Assembly: GCA_937960895.1 (NCBI GenBank)
Contig: CALCJD010000117.1
Location: 10,480 to 74,479 of the forward strand
DNA from: an uncultured Spartobacteria bacterium
GTDB lineage: Bacteria > Verrucomicrobiota > Verrucomicrobiia > Chthoniobacterales > Terrimicrobiaceae
Length of the DNA: 64,000 bases
Direction of reading: 5' to 3'
The number at the start of each line of letters is the position of its first letter. Within the stretch, counting starts at the first letter, position 1. The notes under the pieces were generated by a model, which did no database searches, was not told the DNA's origin, and saw only the letters and a list, made by a program, of their open reading frames with translations. The translations under genes were made by a program, and so were the position numbers. Positions 8,547 to 16,369 of the stretch are shown one piece after another.

Positions 8547-9484
8547 CCCTTCTCCTCGGCGCACTCACCATCGGACTGATCCTCTCGCTGCTGGCGATGG
8601 GGGTTTTCATTTCCTTCCGCATCTTCGAGATGCCGGACATCACCACCGACGGCTCCATCACCCTCGGCGCGGCCGTCACCGCCGTACTTCTGGTCAACGG
8701 CACCAATCCGTTCCTGGCTACGGCCGCCGGCGCGGCGGGCGGTGCGGTGGCCGGCGCCATCACCGGCGTGCTCCATACCAAGTTCAAGATCAACTCGCTG
8801 CTCGCCGGCATTCTGGTGATGACGGCGCTTTATTCGGTGAATCTCCACGTCATGGGCCGCAGCAACGTCCCGCTCATGCAGGCGCGCACGCTCGGCAGCC
8901 ACGCGGAGGATTTCGGCCGCCGGCTCCTCGGCACGGACACCGTGCATTTCCTGGGCTGGCCGGTGACCGCCTCCGACGCCGCCCTGCTGGTGTTCGCCCT
9001 GCTGGCCGCGGTGGTTTCCGGCGTGGCGCTTTATCTCTTTTTCCGAACGCATGTGGGAACGGCCATGCGCGCGACGGGGGACAATGCGCAGATGATCCGC
9101 GCTCTGGGCGGCAATGTGGAGGGGTACATCGTGCTTGGGCTGGCCCTGTCGAACGCCCTGGTTGCGCTCTCCGGCTCGCTCCTGGCCCAGTATCAGGGCT
9201 TCGCCGACGCCCAGATGGGCATCGGCATGATCGTGTGGGGTCTGGCCAGCGTGATCATCGGCGAGGCGCTGACCGGCGCCCGCAGTCTCGGCCTGACCAT
9301 CGTCGGCGCGATCATGGGCTCGATCCTCTTCCGCCTTCTCGTCGCCATCGCCCTGCGCTGGGGGCTCGATCCCAACGACCTCAAACTCATCACCGCCGTC
9401 TTCGTCTTTGCCGCCCTGGTCCTGCCGGGACTGATCGGAAAACTGAAACGAAAATCGGCTTTCTCCGGCCCCGCCCCCCGTTAA
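8543..9484 (+). CDS. ABC transporter permease (TrpY/COG4120-type)
   Basis: A 313-residue very hydrophobic protein of the branched-chain-type permease superfamily (BPD_transp_2). Multiple membrane segments begin at residue 3, and the loop GTAMRATGDNAQMIRALGGN (about residues 172-191) is the conserved cytoplasmic coupling loop, as in LivH/LivM and RbsC relatives. It overlaps the STAS gene by 4 nt and precedes the ATPase by 13 nt. With the tandem binding protein it forms a complete importer of the uncharacterised COG2984/4120/1101 type. The substrate is unknown; an aromatic amino acid is the precedent. Confidence 0.92.
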   Translation: MTLLLGALTIGLILSLLAMGVFISFRIFEMPDITTDGSITLGAAVTAVLLVNGTNPFLATAAGAAGGAVAGAITGVLHTKFKINSLLAGILVMTALYSVNLHVMGRSNVPLMQARTLGSHAEDFGRRLLGTDTVHFLGWPVTASDAALLVFALLAAVVSGVALYLFFRTHVGTAMRATGDNAQMIRALGGNVEGYIVLGLALSNALVALSGSLLAQYQGFADAQMGIGMIVWGLASVIIGEALTGARSLGLTIVGAIMGSILFRLLVAIALRWGLDPNDLKLITAVFVFAALVLPGLIGKLKRKSAFSGPAPR

Positions 9485-9497
9485 CCCCGTCCCTGCC

Positions 9498-10310
9498 ATG
9501 CTTGAGCTCACCGGCATTCGCAAAACCTTCAATCCCGGCACGGTCAACGAGGTTCGCGCCCTCCAGGGGGTCGACCTGACGATCGACGAAGGCTCGTTTG
9601 TCATCGTTCTGGGCATGAACGGCTCCGGAAAATCCACCCTGCTCAATGCGGTGGCGGGTTCGTTTTTTGTCGACGAGGGCACCATCCGCCTGGCGGGCCA
9701 CGATGTCACGCGCTGGCCGGAACACCGCCGGGCCCGCCTGATCGGACGCGTCTTCCAGAATCCCTTCAGCGGCACCGCGCCGTCCATGTCGATTGCGGAG
9801 AACTTCGCCCTGGCTACCCGGCGCGGGCGCGCGCGCGGACTCGGCTGGGCGTTGTCCGGCAGCCTGATGAAACCGCTGCGCGAGCGCATCGCGAGTCTGC
9901 GCATGGGGCTGGAGGACCGGCTCGACAATGCCATCGGGTCGCTGTCCGGCGGTCAGCGTCAGGCCCTCACCCTGCTGATGGCGACCTGGCTGAAGCCGCA
10001 CCTGCTCCTTCTTGACGAACACACCGCCGCCCTCGATCCCAAGAGCGCCGACCAGGTGATCACCCTCACCAACGAGGTGGTCCAGCGCGACCGCCTCACG
10101 ACTCTCATGGTCACCCACTCCATGCAGCAGGCCGTCAGTCTCGGCGACCGCATCATCATGATGAACCGCGGTCAGGTGCTCCACGATTTTCGCGGGGCGG
10201 AAAAAAAACGCCTTCGTCCGGAGGATCTCATCGACCGCTTCAACGAAGTGCGCGCCCGCGAGCAACTCGACGAAGGCGCGGCGGAGATGCTGCGGGCCAA
10301 CTACATCTGA
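9498..10310 (+). CDS. ABC transporter ATP-binding protein (TrpZ/COG1101-type)
   Basis: A 270-residue ATPase with Walker A GMNGSGKSTLLN (about residues 38-49), signature LSGGQRQALTLLMA (about 150-163), Walker B LLLLDEHTAALDP (about 170-182) and the H-loop in MVTHSMQQ. It energises the permease encoded just upstream. The last residues (EQLDEGAAEMLRANYI) resemble the C-terminal tail common in this family. A convergent hairpin follows the stop. Confidence 0.95.
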   Translation: MLELTGIRKTFNPGTVNEVRALQGVDLTIDEGSFVIVLGMNGSGKSTLLNAVAGSFFVDEGTIRLAGHDVTRWPEHRRARLIGRVFQNPFSGTAPSMSIAENFALATRRGRARGLGWALSGSLMKPLRERIASLRMGLEDRLDNAIGSLSGGQRQALTLLMATWLKPHLLLLDEHTAALDPKSADQVITLTNEVVQRDRLTTLMVTHSMQQAVSLGDRIIMMNRGQVLHDFRGAEKKRLRPEDLIDRFNEVRAREQLDEGAAEMLRANYI

Positions 10311-10312
10311 GG

Positions 10313-10329
10313 CGGACCCTTACGGTCCG
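10313..10329. terminator. Hairpin between convergent genes
   Basis: CGGACC (10313-10318) and GGTCCG (10324-10329) flank a 5-nt loop that carries the stop codon of the reverse-strand TPR gene. There is no U-tract. It probably acts as a bidirectional end signal for the ABC cluster and the TPR gene. Confidence 0.4.
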
Positions 10330-11963
10330 GGCGCCCCGTCCGCGGGGACCGACCGGAGCGCCTTCCGCCGCAGGATCGCACGCAGGACGTCCGCCTGTTC
10401 CTGCGTCACCAGCATCGATTTCACCACGCGGTCGGGGTCCGCGTAAATTTCCTCCAGCCCGATCGCCTGATCCAAGGCCGCCTCGGCGTCGGCGGGCCGG
10501 CCCAATTTTTCCAGCGTCACCGCGGCACCAGCCCAGACGTTGGGCTTTTTCCCCCGGGTGAGTCGGACCGCCTTGTCAAAGACCTTCAGGGCCTCGGTGT
10601 AGTTTCCCTCCTCGAGCAGGGCATAAGCCAGATTGTTGGCCGCCGTATCGGAATGGGGCGACTTCGCAAAGGCATCGGTCCAGAGATTCAGGGAATTGGC
10701 AAACACCTCCTCCCGCCGCACCGTCATGCCGGCCAGAACCCCGATTCCGCAGACGGCAACCGCCAGCAGGACGGCATGCACCCTGCGCCATCGGAGGGTG
10801 AAGAGGAGCACGCCGCACAGGGTCATCGCCAGCCCCGCCATCGGCAGATAAAGGTAACGGTCGGCCACCGGACGATAGATGGGAATGAAATTCGAAACCG
10901 GCGCCAGTCCGAGCCAGAACATCGCCAGGCCCAAGGCCGCGATCCGGCTCTTCCATGCGGCGAGTCCCTGGGCGAGCAAAAACACCGCAAGGATGGCGAC
11001 CATGGCCGCCGTGGAAAGCGCACGAACATTCTGGGCGACATAATCCGCGGACAGTCCCGTCGGCCAAAAAAGCGACCGGATCTGAAACGCCCAGATGTAA
11101 GGCTGGATCAGAAAGACCGTTTTCAGGGAGCCGCCGAGATAGGCCGGCTTGTGGAGAAAAATCTCCGACTCGTCGGGCTGCAGCGCAAACCGCGCCGCAA
11201 AGAAAAGGCCCGCGAGTGCCAGCGCCCCACCGGACACCGCCAGCCAACGCCGCAGCGGGGTTTCCCCGCGGAAAAGCAGTCCGCACCCCAGAAGGAGAAA
11301 CGGGGCGGCGACGCCGGTTTCCTTGGAGGCGCAGGCCAGCGGCACGGCGGCCAGACATCCCGCCAGGGTCCAGACCCCGGCCTTGTCATTGACCCATCGG
11401 AAGGCGAGCAACAGCGAAAGCAGCAGAAAGAACGTGGCCAGCACGTCCTCGCGCGAACTCACCTCCGCCACCGGCTCGACCAGCACGGGATGCGCCGCAA
11501 ACACCAGGGCCGCCAGCGCCGCAGTCCAACGCGCCGCGGAGTTGCCCGGACCCAGCCGCGCCAGCAGCAAAAAAAGCAGCGCGGCATTGGCGGCGTGCAG
11601 CAAGTTGCTGGTGAGGTGGTACCCGAAGGGATTTTTCCCCCAGAAGAGCGCGTCCACCATGAGGGAGAGCAGTTGCATCGGACGGGTGCCGTCGAGGACA
11701 TCCTGGGCAAGAACACGGAAGCTCAGGACGTCGGCAAAATGGGAGCGGTCGTGCAGATAGTCGTCGATGACGATTTGCGCCTGGGCGTCGTACACAAACC
11801 CGGACCGGAGTGACGGCAGGTAAAGCAGAAAGGAGAACAGGCCGACCGCAAAGGCCAGCCAGGCGACGGCGGGTTGGGAAGGTCGGGGTGGAATAGAAGC
11901 GCGGGGAGTCCCCTGCGGGTCGCCCCGCCGTCCGCGGGAACCTTTTCGCCTTCCCTTCTTCAC
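10320..11963 (-). CDS. Polytopic membrane protein with C-terminal TPR (TMTC/GT39-like architecture)
   Basis: A 547-residue protein. A basic N-terminal tail (residues 1-30) is followed by a first membrane helix (AVAWLAFAVGLFSFLLYLPS), then about nine more membrane segments up to about residue 405. The first luminal loop carries FVYDAQAQIVIDDYLHDRS, similar to the acidic loop of GT-C mannosyltransferase-like proteins. Residues about 430-530 are TPR-like (NNLAYALLEEGNYTEALKVF). The architecture resembles TMTC-type proteins, implying glycosyl transfer from a lipid donor, but activity is unproven. The start is a GTG at 11963 that overlaps the stop of the preceding gene (GTGA). Confidence 0.75.
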   Translation of the reverse strand: MKKGRRKGSRGRRGDPQGTPRASIPPRPSQPAVAWLAFAVGLFSFLLYLPSLRSGFVYDAQAQIVIDDYLHDRSHFADVLSFRVLAQDVLDGTRPMQLLSLMVDALFWGKNPFGYHLTSNLLHAANAALLFLLLARLGPGNSAARWTAALAALVFAAHPVLVEPVAEVSSREDVLATFFLLLSLLLAFRWVNDKAGVWTLAGCLAAVPLACASKETGVAAPFLLLGCGLLFRGETPLRRWLAVSGGALALAGLFFAARFALQPDESEIFLHKPAYLGGSLKTVFLIQPYIWAFQIRSLFWPTGLSADYVAQNVRALSTAAMVAILAVFLLAQGLAAWKSRIAALGLAMFWLGLAPVSNFIPIYRPVADRYLYLPMAGLAMTLCGVLLFTLRWRRVHAVLLAVAVCGIGVLAGMTVRREEVFANSLNLWTDAFAKSPHSDTAANNLAYALLEEGNYTEALKVFDKAVRLTRGKKPNVWAGAAVTLEKLGRPADAEAALDQAIGLEEIYADPDRVVKSMLVTQEQADVLRAILRRKALRSVPADGAPGP

Positions 11964-13357
11964 GGATGACCAAAAAGCCGGCGTTGTTTGATAATCTCGG
12001 CGACCTGGGGGGAAACCATCTTCTGCCAGGCGGGATCCCCGGCGCGGATGAGGGCCAGCACCTCCGGCGCGCGGATGGTGAGATATTCCGGATGATAGTT
12101 TTCCAGCGCCTCGATGAAGCCGTTTTCCAGGAGGTGGGTGTAAAGATGCCGCAGATGCGGCGCGACGCGGAAGTTGTGCGCGGTGACCAGTTCGCCGTCC
12201 GGCTTGAGCAGCGGGTAGACGTACAACTTGACCCCGTTTTTGAAGAGGCGTCCCAGGCCCTCCAGGATGCCGCCCTCGAGGTCGCGGTAATATTGTTCGT
12301 CGAAAATTTCCGCCATGGCCGGCACGCCAAGCGGCAGCCCCACCATCGCGTCGGTGTAGCGCGTGAGGTAGTTCACCAGGCGGTGGTATTCCCCGTAATT
12401 GGAGATCAACACCGTGCGGCCGATGGTGCCGAGCATGTCCACGCGGTTCAGGAAGTCGCGCAGGTCGAGCTCCCCGTGGGCGAGGAGATTTTTCATGGTC
12501 ATCTCCATGAGAATTTCCGGCTCCTGATCCTTCACCGCCTCCTCCCGGAGGAACAGGGCCCGGGCGCAGTCGAGCATGTCGTTGGTGACCAGAGTCACCG
12601 GCCGGAAACTGCCGCGTTCGACAAGCAGGGGTTTTTTGTAAAAGGCGTCGGCGGCATTGACCACCTCGCCGTCCGCCCGAAAGAGCGCGGCCTTGGTGAG
12701 GCCCTGAAGGACCAGCTCCAGGGCCATGATGCGATTGTCGACCTCGACAAATTTCGGCCCGCTGAAGCGGATCATGTCCACCTCGATGCGGCCCGGGGCG
12801 AGATCGTCGAGCAGCGCGCCGATAATCGCCTTGGGATCGTGCGAAAGATAAAACGCCGCGTGGATGAGATTCACCCCCACGATGCCCAGCGCCTCCTGCT
12901 GCTGGAGGTTGTGGGGATCCAGCATGCGCACGTGGATGATGATGTCGTTGACCGGGGCGCGGGGTTCGGCCTGAAAACGGATGCCCATCCAGCCGTGGGA
13001 TTCCTCGTGCCGGCGGAAGCTGCGCGCCGCCACCGTGTCGGCAAAGGCAAAAAACGTGCGTTCGGCACCGACCTTCGGATCGAGACGCTCGACGATCAGG
13101 TCAAATTCATGCCGGAGCATGCTGTCGAGGCGCGCGCGGCTGACATACCGCCCGCTCGCGCCGTAAATCGCATCGCTGAACGACATGTCGTAGGCCGAAA
13201 TGGTCTTGGCCACCGTGCCGGCGGCCCGGCCCACGGAAAAAAACCGCCGCGCGACCTCCTGTCCGGCGCCGATCTCCGCAAAGACCCCGTAGATTTTGGG
13301 ATCGAGATTGATCTCCAATGCCTTCTTGTTTGCCTGCTGATCCAAACCCGGCGTCAT
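11960..13357 (-). CDS. Conserved 465-residue protein of unknown function
   Basis: A soluble-looking 465-residue protein with no signal peptide or membrane segment. The N-terminal part has INLDPKIYGVFAEIGAGQEV, which looks strongly conserved in character, followed by KTISAYDMSFSDAIYG. A central block contains IGRTVLISNYGEYHRLVNYL. I believe homologues exist in several phyla under inconsistent names, and I do not assign a function. It is translationally coupled to the downstream TPR membrane protein by a 4-nt overlap, and lies 78 nt behind a methyltransferase on the same strand. Confidence 0.8.
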   Translation of the reverse strand: MTPGLDQQANKKALEINLDPKIYGVFAEIGAGQEVARRFFSVGRAAGTVAKTISAYDMSFSDAIYGASGRYVSRARLDSMLRHEFDLIVERLDPKVGAERTFFAFADTVAARSFRRHEESHGWMGIRFQAEPRAPVNDIIIHVRMLDPHNLQQQEALGIVGVNLIHAAFYLSHDPKAIIGALLDDLAPGRIEVDMIRFSGPKFVEVDNRIMALELVLQGLTKAALFRADGEVVNAADAFYKKPLLVERGSFRPVTLVTNDMLDCARALFLREEAVKDQEPEILMEMTMKNLLAHGELDLRDFLNRVDMLGTIGRTVLISNYGEYHRLVNYLTRYTDAMVGLPLGVPAMAEIFDEQYYRDLEGGILEGLGRLFKNGVKLYVYPLLKPDGELVTAHNFRVAPHLRHLYTHLLENGFIEALENYHPEYLTIRAPEVLALIRAGDPAWQKMVSPQVAEIIKQRRLFGHP

Positions 13358-13435
13358 GCCCGCAGTATTCTCGGAAGCCGGCGGTGCGGCAACACCTTGG
13401 TTGCCGGAACGGAAGGCACCGCCCGCGTTTGGACC

Positions 13436-14218
13436 CTATCCGCGAGGTTTTTGTGCCAGCAGCGTCAAGCGCGGCCACCACCAGACGATCCGTCCCTCCT
13501 CGGTGGCGATGGAGAAAACCCGGCGCGCGGCCCCGGGCGCCCCGGCGATCAGGGCGCGCACTTTTTCGCGATTTTCCGGACTGGTGTCGGCGGTGTGAAA
13601 ATACCACTCCAGATCCGGCTGTTTGAAGGGATGCGTCCCGCACCGCCTCACCTCCAGGCCGGCGGCGGCGCAGAGCGCGCTCCAGGCGGAGGGCGAAAGG
13701 AACCGTCCATGACTCGGATCGCGGAGTTTTTCCACCTGATGGATCCATTCCTCCGCCTCCGGTTCCCCGTCGGGCACGCTGCCGTCGATGAGGAGAAAAT
13801 ACCCGCCCGGCCTGAGCACCCGATGCGTTTCGCGCAGGAAGGCCTCGCGGTCGCTGAAATGATGCGCCGCCACCCGGCAGGTCACGAGGTCAAAGGCGGC
13901 GTCCGGGTGGGGAAACTTTTCCGCCTCGTGCAGACAGGTCTCGAGGGAAAGCCCCTTTTCCTCCGCCAGCTTGCGCGCATTGGCCAACATGGCGGGGGAA
14001 ATGTCGGCGGCCGTCACCTTCAGTCCGTGACCGGCCACATAAACGGCGGTGTGCCCGCCGCCGGTCGCCACATCGAGCGCCGTGGCGCCCCCGGGAAATT
14101 CCAGCCCGGCCAGCCCGGCCGCCACATCCTGCGTGTCCGCGAGAATGTGGGACTTGCCGTAACGGTCGCTCTGCTTCTCAAACTGGTCGCGGGAGGCTTG
14201 TTGGGCGGCATCAAGCAT
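13436..14218 (-). CDS. Class I SAM-dependent methyltransferase
   Basis: A 260-residue UbiE/COQ5-like methyltransferase. Motif I is ATALDVATGGGHTAVYVAGH (about residues 44-63), with the acidic residue and glycine-rich loop that bind S-adenosylmethionine. It continues with DLVTCRVAAHHFSDREAFLRE (motif II/post-motif region) and VLRPGGYFLLID (motif III). The N-terminal QFEKQSDRYGKS is typical of small-molecule methyltransferases. The substrate is unknown. It lies in the reverse-strand group that includes the sigma/anti-sigma pair, but a 59-nt gap leaves co-transcription uncertain. Confidence 0.9.
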   Translation of the reverse strand: MLDAAQQASRDQFEKQSDRYGKSHILADTQDVAAGLAGLEFPGGATALDVATGGGHTAVYVAGHGLKVTAADISPAMLANARKLAEEKGLSLETCLHEAEKFPHPDAAFDLVTCRVAAHHFSDREAFLRETHRVLRPGGYFLLIDGSVPDGEPEAEEWIHQVEKLRDPSHGRFLSPSAWSALCAAAGLEVRRCGTHPFKQPDLEWYFHTADTSPENREKVRALIAGAPGAARRVFSIATEEGRIVWWWPRLTLLAQKPRG

Positions 14219-14277
14219 CGATTCACTGTGTCAGCACCGCCCGCGCTGCGCACGAAATTTCGCAGGCCCCGCGGCGC

Positions 14278-14703
14278 TCACTGCACCTCAAGCAGAAGCA
14301 CCAACTGGCCCCCGCCCCATTGCGGTCCCCGGATGTACAGGGGCGCATCCCTGGCCAGCCGGGTGTGGGAGGTCACGAGCAGCTTCTGGCCGCGGTAGAG
14401 CTCGATCTGAAGCTCGTAGCAGGTCGGTTTTTTCCCGAGCACCTGCACCTTGAAAAAAAACGCCTTGCTCGGCACCAGCCATTCCTCGGCACCGGTCACC
14501 AGATTCCGTTTTTTCTCCCCGAGCAGATACAGCGAATTGTATCCGAAAACCCTGCGAATGGTGGGTGCGAAATCCTCGAGATTGGCCGGAACCGGCCGGG
14601 GGGGATTTTCATTGGTGGCCAGGACGAGGGCGCTCCAGATCCGGTCGCCCGCCTGCAGGCCCGCCGCGGACATCCAGAGCAGCGCGACCAGGAGCCGCTT
14701 CAT
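14278..14703 (-). CDS. Secreted protein of unknown function in the sigma-factor operon
   Basis: A 141-residue protein beginning at the ATG at 14703, which overlaps the stop of the anti-sigma gene (ATGA). It has a clear signal peptide (MKRLLVALLWMSAAGLQAGD). The mature part is small, with repeated hydrophobic strands near its end (CYELQIELYRGQKLLVT; GGQLVLLLEVQ), suggesting a compact beta-rich periplasmic protein. A much longer in-frame reading from 14934 is an artefact that runs through the anti-sigma gene. Because it is co-translated with sigma/anti-sigma genes, it could be a sensor or accessory part of that envelope-stress system (inference). Confidence 0.75.
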   Translation of the reverse strand: MKRLLVALLWMSAAGLQAGDRIWSALVLATNENPPRPVPANLEDFAPTIRRVFGYNSLYLLGEKKRNLVTGAEEWLVPSKAFFFKVQVLGKKPTCYELQIELYRGQKLLVTSHTRLARDAPLYIRGPQWGGGQLVLLLEVQ

Positions 14704-15098
14704 CGCACGCCCTCCCCGGCGGGAATGTAGTCGACGCCCTCCATCCAAAGCACCACGCCGCGTCCGTCGGGCACCTGGAACCCCGTGACCGAGAGCTGGG
14801 GCATCTCCGCCCGCGCGCTGATCACCTGGGAAATGAATTCGTCGTGACTGCGCAGCCCGAATTCCCGGGGCATCAGGACGGCCGTCAGCAACCCGGCCAT
14901 CAACAGGGCGGTGGCCCCCGACCAGAACAACCACCGCAGGGACCAGCCGGAGGCGGCGGGACGGGGACGTTCCTCCCGTTCAATCGCCTCCAACACCCGG
15001 CTATTGATGAAATCGGGATTCGTCAGCGGCGGCACGGTGAGGTGCTCCCGGAGGAGGTTCCGGGTCTTTTCCCATTCGCGATCGTCAGAGTTCTTCAT
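14700..15098 (-). CDS. Putative anti-sigma factor, single membrane span, no zinc motif
   Basis: A 132-residue protein. An N-terminal cytoplasmic part (residues 1-47, with a helical RNLLREHLTVPPLTNPDFIN segment) is followed by a membrane helix (about 50-74, RWLFWSGATALLMAGLLTAV) and a periplasmic tail. This layout and its 14-nt overlap with the ECF sigma gene mark it as the cognate anti-sigma factor. It lacks the HxxxCxxC zinc-binding motif of the ZAS class, so it belongs to a zinc-free class. A secreted protein is co-translated with it at 14703. Confidence 0.75.
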   Translation of the reverse strand: MKNSDDREWEKTRNLLREHLTVPPLTNPDFINSRVLEAIEREERPRPAASGWSLRWLFWSGATALLMAGLLTAVLMPREFGLRSHDEFISQVISARAEMPQLSVTGFQVPDGRGVVLWMEGVDYIPAGEGVR

Positions 15099-15666
15099 GG
15101 AGGTCTCGGAGGAGGGTTTGCAGATGCTTTCGCGCGTAATGCAGCCGGGACATCACGGTGCCCAGCGAACATCCCACCCGGGCGGCGATCTCTTCGTAGC
15201 TGAGGTCCTCGAGTTCCTTCAGGACAACCACCGCGCGGTGCTCGGGGCTGAGCTGGAGCAGGGCGGCTTCAATGCGCCGGCGGATTTCCGCCCGGTCGAC
15301 GCTCGCACCGGGCACCTCGCCGCGGTGGGGGGTGGTTTGCGAGGCGGGGTCCACCTTCATCGGTCCGACGTCCACCTCGACTTCGGGGTGACTCCGGCGG
15401 CGGCGGCACAGATCGATCACCGCATTGGTGGCGATGCGATACAGCCAGCTCGAAAGGGCGGCCTTGCCGTCAAAACGGGACAACGATTTCCACGCCCGGA
15501 TAAACGTCTCCTGCGCGATCTCGACCGCGTCGTCCTCGCTGCGGAGCATGTGATAGGCGTGCATGTAAATTTTCTCCCGATGGCGGGTGATCAACTCGTC
15601 AAAGGCCCTGGTATCGCCCTGTCGGGCCCTCGCCACCAAAGCGGCCTCGTCGGGGAGCTCACCCAT
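15085..15666 (-). CDS. ECF RNA polymerase sigma factor
   Basis: A 193-residue sigma-70 family ECF protein. Region 2 spans about residues 25-92 (FDELITRHREKIYMHAYHML, EIAQETFIRAWKSLSRF, SSWLYRIATNAVIDLCRRRR). Region 4 spans about residues 130-185 (RRRIEAALLQLSPEHRAVVV, LEDLSYEEIAARVGCSLGTV). A 30-residue linker with Pro/Asp-rich sequence separates them. Overlap with the anti-sigma gene and a 30-nt gap behind the acidic protein gene suggest one reverse-strand operon that begins at rlmN. Confidence 0.95.
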   Translation of the reverse strand: MGELPDEAALVARARQGDTRAFDELITRHREKIYMHAYHMLRSEDDAVEIAQETFIRAWKSLSRFDGKAALSSWLYRIATNAVIDLCRRRRSHPEVEVDVGPMKVDPASQTTPHRGEVPGASVDRAEIRRRIEAALLQLSPEHRAVVVLKELEDLSYEEIAARVGCSLGTVMSRLHYARKHLQTLLRDLHEEL

Positions 15667-15696
15667 TCTCTAGGACGCGCCGGGAGGGGACTTTAT

Positions 15697-16359
15697 TCAG
15701 GAATTTCCGTACCGTTTGCGCCACTCGGCCCGGTATTCGCTCATGAGATCGACAATCCGATCCCGCACACGGAAAATCAATTTGTTCAGCGCGGCGCGCT
15801 GCCGGCCGGTCAGGTGCCCTTCGGCGGCCAGGGCGGCGCCGGCATCGAGGGCGTCATTGGCCGCCTTCAGCCCCCGCTTGAGGTAGGCAATGGTCATGCC
15901 GATTTCGGTATGATCGTCCCCGCAGAGCGCGGCGGCCAGCTTGGCTCCGCAGACGGCCGACCGGGTGGCCAGCCGCACGGCTTCCGGATGGTCCTTGAGC
16001 CCGGCATCACGATCCAGCCAGGCGTTGATCCAGGTATGGAGCTTCAGGGTGTCCTGATAAATCGGCGAACGGGAAAACTCCTCGAAGTCCGAGTCGGAAT
16101 CCTCGTCCTCCATCTCGTCGGACTGGCCCAGTTCCTCCTCGCAGAGAGTGCCGGCCTCCTCGTCCCACTCGGCATCCCGGTCCTCATCGAAGGACTCCCA
16201 GCCCATTTCGCGGGCGATGATTTTGTCCCGGTCCGGATCGTCGATGTATTTTTCCAACAGGCCGAAGTATTTTTCCGTGTTCCGGTCCTGCTGCTGGAGG
16301 AATTTCTCCCATTGATACTCGTCCCAGACTTCCGGCGTATCAAAATCATCGTCGGCCAT
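15697..16359 (-). CDS. Acidic protein of unknown function
   Basis: A 220-residue protein starting at ATG 16359 (MADDDFDTPEVWDEYQWEKF). The first half is very acidic, with runs such as EMEDEDSDSDFEEFSRS at about residues 80-100. The C-terminal half is helical and basic (RQRAALNKLIFRVRDRIVDL). No signal peptide or membrane segment is visible. It lies 10 nt after rlmN and 30 nt before the ECF sigma gene, so it is probably co-transcribed with both. I do not recognise the family. Confidence 0.75.
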   Translation of the reverse strand: MADDDFDTPEVWDEYQWEKFLQQQDRNTEKYFGLLEKYIDDPDRDKIIAREMGWESFDEDRDAEWDEEAGTLCEEELGQSDEMEDEDSDSDFEEFSRSPIYQDTLKLHTWINAWLDRDAGLKDHPEAVRLATRSAVCGAKLAAALCGDDHTEIGMTIAYLKRGLKAANDALDAGAALAAEGHLTGRQRAALNKLIFRVRDRIVDLMSEYRAEWRKRYGNS

Positions 16360-16369
16360 CGGGAAACCC

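Noticed and set aside
11966..14398. 810-residue forward open frame
   Set aside because: It lies opposite the 465-residue protein and methyltransferase genes, has a Arg/His/Gly-rich shadow composition and no domain.
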